Below, piece after piece: positions 7,901 to 13,590 of a stretch of DNA of 14,049 nt. The stretch's first letter is position 1; each line of letters begins with the position of its first letter. The notes beneath the pieces are model-generated. The model was not told where the DNA came from. It did not search any database and worked only from the letters and a program-made list of their open reading frames with translations. Source of the DNA: Prevotellaceae bacterium. Its GTDB lineage: Bacteria > Bacteroidota > Bacteroidia > Bacteroidales > UBA932. The stretch is from positions 1 to 14,049 of the forward strand of contig JAITAP010000070.1 of the NCBI GenBank assembly GCA_031284065.1, read 5' to 3'. The position numbers and the translations under genes were made by a program.

Positions 7901-8932
7901 AGCGTAAAAGTGGCAACCGGTTACCCCCGCACGGTAAAGGTGGTGAAGCCCGCCGTTGTGGACATTGTTTCGGCAAGCGCCGTCGGCAAAGGCGACTCGC
8001 TCTACGAGGTGGCGGACGGCAGCGCCCTTACGCTCGGCATTTCCCCCAACGCTCCGGGCTACGGGGCGCCGAAAGTAGCGATTGGCGGCGTTCCCTGTCG
8101 GCTTGGCGCAGCCGACGCGAGCGGAGTGTACACCCTCGCCACAGGCGCCATAACCGCCGATACCGTCATTACCATTACGGCGTCTCCCAAAAAATTTGCT
8201 GTGTGCGTTGACGCGGGAAGCCACGTAACGCTGCAAACCTCCGCGTGCGACACGGTAACGTGGGGCGATAGCTGCGTGCTGCGCTTCACGCTCAGCGCGG
8301 GCTACAGCCCCGAAGTAACGGTTAACGGCGTGGAGCGACCTGCGCCCGCAGCCGGCGAAAGCGGCGTGTACGCCGTAACGCTCAGCCGCGTTGCCGACAA
8401 CATGGCGGTGCGCATATCCGCCCGCATACAGAAGCTGGACGTAACCCTGACGAGGGATAACAACGTAGTCTTGCAGCTTGGCACCGGCGTTGGGACAACA
8501 AAAATCGACTACGGAGGCAGCTACCCCTTTGCCTTCAGGGTAGCGGAGGGCTACCTGCCCGTGCTCAAGGTAAACGGCGTGAGCACGCGCATCTGCGAAC
8601 CGGACTACGCGGGACTTTACCGAGACACCCTGCAAAACATTACAGCCGCCGTAGCCATTAGCATTACGACAGTGGCAAAGCCCGGCGACGGCGAAAACGC
8701 CACAGGGGTATCCACGCTTGCCGCCAACGTGCCGCGATTTTTCCCAAACCCCGCCGAAAACATGCTCACCGTTGTGAACGCCGAAAAAATTAGCATCTAC
8801 ACGCTTTCCGGCACGCTCGTTGGCGTTTACGCAAGGTCAATCGTCAACATTGAGCGACTTCCGGCGGGCGTGTACATGGTGAAAATGCAGCGAGGCGCGC
8901 GCGTAAGAACGGCAATGCTGTTGAAAAAGTAA
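4904..8932 (+). CDS. Secreted multidomain GH85 endo-beta-N-acetylglucosaminidase with T9SS tail
   Basis: ENGases of GH85 cut the GlcNAc-GlcNAc core of N-glycans. The start at ATG 4904 gives a classic signal peptide (residues 1-20, ending PLYA-Q); the frame is open from 4835 but those 23 residues are repeat-derived. The protein has 1342 aa. The catalytic barrel (about 50-370) shows GNWSNPWFTAPAAYVDAAHK and GMDGINYNSE, with N203 and E205 matching the Asn-x-Glu pair of GH85 substrate-assisted catalysis. Then come a GH85-associated beta-sandwich (about 408-510), an Fn3-like domain (about 513-614), and a GEVED domain (about 628-800, YADWNRDGEFDPDTE). A galactose-binding-like domain (about 813-916), roughly four beta repeats (about 925-1262) and a T9SS type A sorting domain (1279-1342, FFPNPAENML to LLKK) complete it. 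Export by Sec then T9SS to the surface or medium is inferred. It is probably coupled functionally to the preceding lipoprotein, although about 200 nt of repeats separate them. Confidence 0.87.
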   Translation: MKRLFFTLLGLLFTLQPLYAQRQPYVDWKNQDMDSLLMWFKDGTPTDLSRLKDLEFRRSHVRPRSVIVDKATQLDTTIDPRRSVFANLPIGGNDLLTGLPSGNFDEDVFSMWPYVKVHGNWSNPWFTAPAAYVDAAHKHGTAVLSSWFFAWDWSYAAGKTKAQDGNAYKIELMTKKDAQGNFIYAEPIVNILQYFGMDGINYNSECFFKAASNDMRALHSELYRLARERGFNTFHIGWYNSVDNAGASHGSRTQLDDSNDRWFYGNGKFVADAFMLDYGWGESNLSKTVATANGLNAPGGALDVYAGMWLVKFYASYFSALDRQKEVSIGLWGEHKLNRFFQHRSGLDLKGVQKSYQDRLEWFFSGKTQNPQDAQANAVAGAGGVDDDAYLKNFHGIAKHVAERSAVQGDLPFATNFNLGNGLAYYDRGVKTLGSWYNLSAQDMTPTYRWLITDTSGSAAASVNVRFSHDDAWKGGSALLIEGKATPVATDITLYRTELRTKKNDAYSAKPDTPMEFTAEAASECASLTDVKMTWSMSATDKTRLVYNDEVNVDHFEVWLREQGKEPKLVAHTASWAHYLPGYEWENDTSKTFEVGVRAVARDLAATSDVAWATVTRNPAAAAVPCAGGGAYCEAVNDLGQAPTAHLSRYFDSAYTAGADANINVHGTPPATQGLEGYAAFLSDTIKVKPGQTFTFAADAIYSAGGVTNSMQWNKYRVYADWNRDGEFDPDTEMLHSGGKENAGDIAVCHLKFPVKVPGNAAAGVTRMRIRYADAWVTHPGACGMAAGGYTADFCILVAGNAENAGATEAAAVLRPDFSGPKLNAIYPSAYLVYKLDGGAAGDATNLYLLLKKKGAAAPKEYPLGSAALAGWNEVNIPLQDFSEADVIASVGLRVKSEAGGKPLKACIGELKLLPGTYRRSKVEVTAAPGITGLAVTSAFSVSGADTLVDYGSPFELTFRAPAEGVAVSVTVNNAPAACTYNAAARAYTVRIASVTKDLSVKVATGYPRTVKVVKPAVVDIVSASAVGKGDSLYEVADGSALTLGISPNAPGYGAPKVAIGGVPCRLGAADASGVYTLATGAITADTVITITASPKKFAVCVDAGSHVTLQTSACDTVTWGDSCVLRFTLSAGYSPEVTVNGVERPAPAAGESGVYAVTLSRVADNMAVRISARIQKLDVTLTRDNNVVLQLGTGVGTTKIDYGGSYPFAFRVAEGYLPVLKVNGVSTRICEPDYAGLYRDTLQNITAAVAISITTVAKPGDGENATGVSTLAANVPRFFPNPAENMLTVVNAEKISIYTLSGTLVGVYARSIVNIERLPAGVYMVKMQRGARVRTAMLLKK

Positions 8933-8948
8933 AAAAAATCCAAATCGG

Positions 8949-8972
8949 GCAGCCCTCTCCTGCAAGGGCTGC
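8949..8972 (+). terminator. Hairpin after the GH85 gene
   Basis: GCAGCCCT (8949-8956) pairs with AGGGCTGC (8965-8972) across an 8-nt loop, 17 nt after the stop codon. No T-run follows, so termination activity is uncertain. Confidence 0.4.
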
Positions 8973-8993
8973 GCTGACGTACCTGCCGCACCC

Positions 8994-9042
8994 ATACCCC
9001 CTAAGAAAGCTACCCCCGACGGAGTAGATAGCTTGGGGGTAT
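8994..9042. other. Long bulged hairpin in the GH85-hypothetical spacer
   Basis: ATACCCCC (8994-9001) pairs with GGGGGTAT (9035-9042), and immediately inside it AAGCTA (9007-9012) pairs with TAGCTT (9029-9034). This gives a 14-bp stem with a 5-nt one-sided bulge and a 16-nt loop. It may act as a transcription terminator or mRNA structure. No known riboswitch was recognised. Confidence 0.5.
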
Positions 9043-9143
9043 TGTGCTTGGGGGCAGGTTGCCGCGCCATGCGCGTGCGCTGTATGCGCCGAGGTGATGT
9101 GATTTTTATCAATTATTTTGTATCTCAATTTGTTTTTGAACCC

Positions 9144-9512
9144 ATGCGAGCAAGGTACAGCAATATGAACGCGAATACGGAATTTTCCGCTGATGCTCAA
9201 GCCTGCGCTCTCCGGCGCGAGCAAGTCGTTTTGGAGAGGGGAAAAAGTTTTTATATCTTTGCGGGAAAATTAAAAATTACCAAAGCGATGTTGTTAGAGC
9301 GAATAGACAGCTCCCGAATTGTGCTCAACCTGAATACCGGCGCGGAGGCCTTGAATACTCAACGGCCGGTAAGCTATTCCATGTACCCGGACGCAGCGGC
9401 AAAGCTGAAATGCCAAGACCTGCCCATACTTCCCCTAATGATTAAAATCGTTGAATTGCCGAATCTGCGTAGCTTTCGGGTAATCCGGCTGCGCATTAAA
9501 TTGATATTATGA
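9144..9512 (+). CDS. Small hypothetical protein, function not recognised
   Basis: The frame is open from a TTG at 9033, but the first part overlaps a hairpin and has poor composition. ATG 9144 (122 aa) or ATG 9165 (115 aa) are the plausible starts; the latter has AAGG about 9 nt upstream. The protein is basic and soluble-looking, with no signal peptide or membrane segment. It contains RGKSFYIFAGKLKITKAMLLE and ends in the strongly hydrophobic-basic RVIRLRIKLIL. I do not recognise a family. It is followed by a good hairpin-plus-T terminator, which supports a transcribed unit. It could also be a remnant of a longer gene. Confidence 0.4.
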   Translation: MRARYSNMNANTEFSADAQACALRREQVVLERGKSFYIFAGKLKITKAMLLERIDSSRIVLNLNTGAEALNTQRPVSYSMYPDAAAKLKCQDLPILPLMIKIVELPNLRSFRVIRLRIKLIL

Positions 9513-9526
9513 ATTGATAATCAGCG

Positions 9527-9568
9527 GGAATGAAATAGCCTAACGTCGAATTTCATTCCGTAATTTTT
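9527..9568 (+). terminator. Rho-independent terminator candidate before hemH
   Basis: GGAATGAAAT (9527-9536) pairs perfectly with ATTTCATTCC (9550-9559), with a 13-nt loop, and TTTTT follows at 9564-9568. It lies 15 nt after the small hypothetical ORF and 27 nt before the hemH start. The A/T-rich stem is weak compared with typical terminators. Confidence 0.5.
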
Positions 9569-9594
9569 CATTCATAATTCGTAACTATAGAAAA

Positions 9595-10569
9595 ATGTCA
9601 TCTGCTATACTCCTTGTAAATGTTGGCTCTCCTAAAAATGCTTCACGCTACGAGGTGGCGAAGTTTCTGTTTCGCTACCTGAACGACAGGCGGGTGGTCA
9701 GCCTGCCGTTTTTGGCGCGAACGCTACTGGTCAACGGCGTTATTATTCCCTTTCGGCTGGGCAAATCGGCAAAGCGCTACCGGAATTTCTTTGCAGGCAG
9801 CCGCCTTACGCTGCTGCACCACGCGCACGCCTTGGAGCAAACGCTCAACGAGCGTCTGCCGCACGGCTGCAAAGCATTTGTCGCCATGCAGCACAGCCAG
9901 CCCTCGCTGTCCGGCGTGCTGCGCAAAATCGGGCAGGAGGGCTTTGACAGAATAACGCTGATACCTTTGTTTCCGCAGTACGCCGAAGCCACAAGCGGCT
10001 CAGTTGCGGCAAAATTTTACCGGAAAATCGGAGCGTGGAAGGTAATACCGGAAATATCCGTAGTGGAAAGCTTTTACGCGCATCCCATGTACATTCGCGC
10101 GCTGGTTGATACGCTGCACGGGTACGACGTTGCGGGCTACGACCACGTTGTTTTCTCCTACCATTCGCTCCCGATGACCCATGTAGCTCGCGTCAAGGGC
10201 ACGCCGCGCTGCTACCCAACCGCCTGCGAGTACACCTCGCGGCTGGCGGCGGAGCAGCTGCGCCTCGATACGCACCGCTACAGCACCGCCTACCAGTCGT
10301 GCATGTCGCCGCACGAGTGGCTCGCTCCCTTTACCAACGACGTGCTGGCAAGGCTGGCGCAGGAGGGGCGCAAGCGCGTGCTGCTTATATCGCCCGGCAT
10401 GGCCACAGATTGCCTCGAAACTATTTACGAGCTGGCGCACGAAAGCCGCGAATTTTTTCTATCGCATGGCGGCTCTGCGCTTGACGTTGCGCCATGCCTC
10501 AACAGCAGCAACGCTTGGGTAGAAGCCCTGATGGAAATTGCTGCGCCGTTGGAAATCAGCAAAAAATAG
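9595..10569 (+). CDS. hemH: Ferrochelatase
   Basis: The 324-aa protein, a normal length for bacterial ferrochelatase, inserts Fe2+ into a porphyrin in the final part of heme synthesis. Family motifs are in order. The N-terminal ILLVNVGSP strand is a variant of the usual NLGTP. The middle holds LIPLFPQYAEATSGS. The catalytic VFSYHSLP has His190, followed by YQSCMSPHEWLAPFTND and the C-terminal ISPGMATDCLETIYEL with conserved Glu275. There is no signal peptide or membrane segment, so it is probably cytoplasmic or membrane-peripheral. Whether the substrate is protoporphyrin IX or coproporphyrin III cannot be read from the sequence. ATG 9595 follows the A-rich leader TAGAAAA without a Shine-Dalgarno. 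No other heme-biosynthesis gene is in the window. Confidence 0.93.
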   Translation: MSSAILLVNVGSPKNASRYEVAKFLFRYLNDRRVVSLPFLARTLLVNGVIIPFRLGKSAKRYRNFFAGSRLTLLHHAHALEQTLNERLPHGCKAFVAMQHSQPSLSGVLRKIGQEGFDRITLIPLFPQYAEATSGSVAAKFYRKIGAWKVIPEISVVESFYAHPMYIRALVDTLHGYDVAGYDHVVFSYHSLPMTHVARVKGTPRCYPTACEYTSRLAAEQLRLDTHRYSTAYQSCMSPHEWLAPFTNDVLARLAQEGRKRVLLISPGMATDCLETIYELAHESREFFLSHGGSALDVAPCLNSSNAWVEALMEIAAPLEISKK

Positions 10570-10618
10570 AGCCAGCTGTCAATAAAAATGCTTTCTTGAT
10601 TTCCACAGAACGCTTTTT

Positions 10619-10646
10619 TTTGTAATTTTACGCCTCAATATCTTTA
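10619..10646 (+). promoter_or_regulatory. Possible promoter for the DUF3467-capA pair
   Basis: TTTG (10619-10622) and TATCTTTA (10639-10646, one mismatch to TAnnTTTG) precede the ATG at 10659. The 16-nt spacing is shorter than the usual -33/-7 distance, so this is tentative. The surrounding 89-nt hemH-DUF3467 gap is AT-rich with a T8 run at 10614-10621. Confidence 0.35.
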
Positions 10647-10658
10647 TAAATATTAATA

Positions 10659-10979
10659 ATGGAACAACAGAACAGAGCGAACGGCGAGCTGGACGTAGAG
10701 CTGAAAGAGGATGTGGCGCTCGGCGTCTATTCTAACCTTGCCATCATCACACATTCCGCATCGGAATTTATTCTTGACTTTGTGTGCATGTTGCCGGCAG
10801 TGCCCAAAGCGCCGGTGGTGAGCCGGGTCATACTCACGCCGGAGAACGCCAAGCGTCTTTTGGGCGCGTTGCAGGAAAACGTAATGAAGTACGAAACGGC
10901 GCACGGCGTCATCAAAGTTGACGGAGGCGGGCTGCCGCCCATCCCCATGAGCTTTGGAGGGCACACGGCGCAAGCGTAA
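10659..10979 (+). CDS. DUF3467 family protein
   Basis: The 106-aa protein matches the small DUF3467 family in its complete length. It has an acidic N-terminus, then YSNLAIITHSASEFILDFV, a central PxxPxAPVVSRVILTPENAKRLL helix region, and LQENVMKYE near the end. The family is soluble and its function is unknown; these conserved motifs support the assignment. It lies only 8 nt upstream of the CapA-family gene and is probably co-transcribed with it. The C-terminal GGLPPIPMSFGG tail is Gly/Pro-rich and likely flexible. Confidence 0.85.
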   Translation: MEQQNRANGELDVELKEDVALGVYSNLAIITHSASEFILDFVCMLPAVPKAPVVSRVILTPENAKRLLGALQENVMKYETAHGVIKVDGGGLPPIPMSFGGHTAQA

Positions 10980-10987
10980 GCGGAGCT

Positions 10988-12061
10988 ATGGCTGGCAGAG
11001 TGTGCTACGTATTCGGCTTGCTGGCGACGCTGGCGGTAACGCCGGACGCTGCTACGGCGCGTATCGCCGACACGCTGTCGGTGGCGGCGGTGGGCGACGT
11101 CATGCTGGGAACAGCGTACCCGTCTGCCGAGTACCTGCCGCCCGGCAACGACTGCTCGCCTCTGCTGACATTCGTCAAGCCGCATATTCAGGCCGCCGAC
11201 GTAGCGTTTGCCAACTTGGAGGGCGCGTTGACCGACAGCTTGAGGAACGTAAAAACGTGCTCCAACCCCAAATGGTGCTACGCTTTTGCCATGCCCGCGT
11301 CCTACGCGGCGTGCATAGCTGAGGCGGGCTTCGATTTGCTAAGCATTGCCAACAACCACACAGGCGACTTTGGCGGGCAGGGGCAGGCAAGCACGGTGAA
11401 AGCGCTGTCGCAGCACGGGCTTGCCTTTGCGGGGATGCTCTCCTGCCCTGCGGCAACCATTGAGCGCAAAGGCTTAAAGATAGGTTTTTGCGCGTTTGCG
11501 CCTAACGCGGGCATGTGCAGCCTCAACAACCTGAGCGCGGCGGCGAAGATAGTACACGCCCTCGACAGCTTGTGCGACGTGGTTATCGTATCGTTTCACG
11601 GCGGCGCAGAGGGCGCAGCAATGGGCCGCGTAACGCGCCAAACCGAAATGTTTGTCGGCGAAAACAGGGGCAACGTTTACAGCTTTGCCCACTGCATGGT
11701 AGACGCGGGCGCGGATATTCTGCTGGGGCACGGGCCTCACGTGCCGCGCGCTGTGGAGCTGTACAACGGACGCTTCATTGCCTACAGCATGGGCAACTTT
11801 TGCACGTATAGCCGCATGAACCTGCAAGGCGTAAACGGCTTGGCGCCGATTATCAAGCTAAACGTGGACGGCAAGGGGAGATTTTTAGACGGTGAAATAG
11901 TTTCTGCCCGACAGAAGGAGGGCAAGCCCGTAATGCCGGATAGCGCCCACCGCGCAGCTAACGAAATTCGGAGGCTCACCGCGCTGGATTTTCCCGAATC
12001 GCCGCTAACGATTGATGAAACGGGAAAAATGCGAGCATCCGGCAGCCGGCGAACGGAGTGA
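10988..12061 (+). CDS. CapA-family metallophosphoesterase-fold protein
   Basis: The 357-aa protein has an N-terminal hydrophobic signal (about 1-24, ending AATA) followed by a PGA_cap (CapA-type) domain. Motifs in order are AVGDVMLG (G36, D37), FANLEGALTD, SIANNHTGDFG (N122, N123, H124), SFHGGAEG, LGHGPHVPRAVE (H248, H251) and YSMGNF (N270). These are the metal-site signatures of this calcineurin-like superfamily. The founding member belongs to the poly-gamma-glutamate capsule system of Bacillus, but most homologues, including those in Bacteroidota, have no proven substrate and no capBC genes are present here. It is probably periplasmic or envelope-associated. The ATG lies 8 nt after the DUF3467 stop codon, with GGAG very close upstream, so the two form an operon. 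Confidence 0.88.
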   Translation: MAGRVCYVFGLLATLAVTPDAATARIADTLSVAAVGDVMLGTAYPSAEYLPPGNDCSPLLTFVKPHIQAADVAFANLEGALTDSLRNVKTCSNPKWCYAFAMPASYAACIAEAGFDLLSIANNHTGDFGGQGQASTVKALSQHGLAFAGMLSCPAATIERKGLKIGFCAFAPNAGMCSLNNLSAAAKIVHALDSLCDVVIVSFHGGAEGAAMGRVTRQTEMFVGENRGNVYSFAHCMVDAGADILLGHGPHVPRAVELYNGRFIAYSMGNFCTYSRMNLQGVNGLAPIIKLNVDGKGRFLDGEIVSARQKEGKPVMPDSAHRAANEIRRLTALDFPESPLTIDETGKMRASGSRRTE

Positions 12062-12114
12062 TAGCTCGGCAAGTTTTTTATAAGTATAACAAACACCTTA
12101 GATTTACGATTTTT

Positions 12115-12993
12115 ATGCAAAATCCATTGAAAATAGTCGTGCTGGCAAAGCAAGTGCCCGACACGCGCAACGTGGGCAAAAATGCCATGAAGGAAGACGG
12201 GACGGTCAACCGCGCCGCGCTTCCCGCCATTTTTAACCCCGAAGACTTGAACGCGCTGGAGCAAGCGCTACGGTTGAAAGACAAAATTGCAGGAAGCGAG
12301 GTGCATCTTCTCACCATGGGGCCGGGGCGCGCCGCCGATATTATCCGCGAGGGGCTGTTTCGCGGCGCCGACGGCGGAGTGCTGCTCACCGACCGCAAGT
12401 TTGCAGGCGCGGATACGCTGGCTACCTCCTACGCGCTGTCGCGTGCGCTCAACAAGCTAAAGCCCGACCTCGTCATCGCCGGACGGCAAGCCATCGACGG
12501 CGACACCGCGCAGGTGGGGCCGCAGGTAGCCGAAAAGCTGGGCTGGGCGCAAGTTACCTACGCCGAAGAAATCCTTTCGTACGGCAACGGAGAAATCGTG
12601 GTAAAGCGTCGTCTGGAGCACGGCGTGGAGACGGTGAGCAGCACGCTACCCGTAGTGGTAACCGTGCATGGCTCGGCGGCGGAGTGCCGTCCGCGCAACG
12701 CGAAGAGCCTCATGAAGTACAAGCACGCCCGCACCGCCACAGAGCTGCAAGAGCATCCGGAAGAAATCCATGCGCAAGCGCTTAAGGATAAGGATTACCT
12801 GCGCATCACGGAGTGGGGCGTTGCCGATGTGGGTGGCGACGAGCAGCAGTTTGGCTTGTCCGGCTCGCCCACCAAGGTGAAAAAAATCGAAAACATTGTC
12901 TTTGCCGCCAAAGAGGTAAAACGCCTCTCCGCCGCCGACAAGGATATTGACGAGCTGATGAAAGAGCTGATTGCAAACCACACGATAGGGTAG
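12115..12993 (+). CDS. etfB: Electron transfer flavoprotein beta subunit
   Basis: EtfB binds AMP and, with EtfA (FAD), transfers electrons from acyl-CoA and other dehydrogenases. The frame is open from a GTG at 12058 that overlaps the capA stop. ATG 12115 is preferred because the family N-terminus (LKIVVLAKQVPDTRNV) starts four residues later, giving 292 aa. Other motifs are FNPEDLNALEQALRLKD, LTMGPGRAADIIREGLFRGA and the family signature IAGRQAIDGDTAQVGPQVAEKLG. The C-terminus DELMKELIANHTIG is complete. TAGATTTA at 12099-12106 resembles a -7 box but would leave almost no leader. The etfA gene, normally next to it, is absent: a DNA methyltransferase follows after 162 nt. Confidence 0.93.
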   Translation: MQNPLKIVVLAKQVPDTRNVGKNAMKEDGTVNRAALPAIFNPEDLNALEQALRLKDKIAGSEVHLLTMGPGRAADIIREGLFRGADGGVLLTDRKFAGADTLATSYALSRALNKLKPDLVIAGRQAIDGDTAQVGPQVAEKLGWAQVTYAEEILSYGNGEIVVKRRLEHGVETVSSTLPVVVTVHGSAAECRPRNAKSLMKYKHARTATELQEHPEEIHAQALKDKDYLRITEWGVADVGGDEQQFGLSGSPTKVKKIENIVFAAKEVKRLSAADKDIDELMKELIANHTIG

Positions 12994-13155
12994 CGAGTAT
13001 GCTAAATATGGTAAGGGAAATGATGTGCTCGGCTTTTTGTTTTCAGGCGACCCCGTCGCAGGAAGCAGCGAAGACAAGAGCGGCGTTACTTATGGATTAT
13101 CCTAATCTATTCTAAAGAGATTAGAAAACAATTTGCAAAAATAGTAGAATTACTT
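12994..13155. other. etfB-methyltransferase spacer with a small hairpin
   Basis: No gene is seen. CTAATCT (13102-13108) and AGATTAG (13118-13124) form a 7-bp stem 32 nt before the methyltransferase ATG, and GCGAC/GTCGC pair nearby around 13048-13060. The first could be an operator or leader structure of the methyltransferase gene. No fragment of etfA was recognised in any frame. Confidence 0.4.
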
Positions 13156-13590
13156 ATGTCAGTAAACAAACTCATTCTCGGCGACAATCTCGAAATCCTC
13201 AAAAGCAGAGAAGCGGACAGCGTTGACCTTATTTACCTTGACCCGCCGTTTTTCAGCAACCGGGATTACGAGGTTATCTGGGGAGACGCGGGGGAAGTCC
13301 GCAGCTTTCAGGACAGATGGGCCGGCGGCGTCGATCATTATATCGCGTGGCTGAAAGAACGGGTTGAACAGATGCACCGTATTCTCAAGCCCACAGGCAG
13401 CATATTCCTGCATTGCGACTGGCACGCCAACGCCTATATTCGGGTGGATATTCTGGATCGGATTTTTGGGGGAAATAATTTTAGAAACGAGATAATTTGG
13501 GATTATGAAGGGTGGGTGCATAAAAAAATGTCCCACTTCCCAAACAAACATGATACAATTTTTCTATATTCAAAATCATTCAAAATCTGA
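13156..13590 (+). CDS. DNA methyltransferase, N-terminal fragment (beta class)
   Basis: This 144-aa ORF is the first half of a site-specific N6-adenine or N4-cytosine methyltransferase. It has LILGDNLEILKS, then the catalytic motif IV DPPF (D29-F32) in VDLIYLDPPFFSN. MHRILKPTGSIFLHCDWHAN and the IFGGNNFRNEIIWDYEGWVH segment typical of Mod-like enzymes follow. Translation in this frame ends in YSKSFKI-stop inside a tandem duplication, so it lacks the SAM-binding motif I and cannot be active alone. The protein remains homologous to the family up to YSKS. Confidence 0.85.
   Translation: MSVNKLILGDNLEILKSREADSVDLIYLDPPFFSNRDYEVIWGDAGEVRSFQDRWAGGVDHYIAWLKERVEQMHRILKPTGSIFLHCDWHANAYIRVDILDRIFGGNNFRNEIIWDYEGWVHKKMSHFPNKHDTIFLYSKSFKI

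Noticed and set aside
7664..8635. 323-aa ORF on the - strand
   Set aside because: It is antisense to the beta-repeat region of the GH85 protein, rich in Arg, Gly and Ala, with no recognisable domain.
10570..10658. Intrinsic terminator after hemH
   Set aside because: A T8 run is present at 10614-10621, but I found no convincing stem directly before it.
12058..12114. GTG start overlapping the capA stop for EtfB
   Set aside because: The added 19 residues are not family-like, and EtfB homology starts right after ATG 12115.
12646..13077. 143-aa ORF on the - strand spanning the end of etfB
   Set aside because: Most of it is antisense to conserved EtfB sequence, with no recognisable domain.
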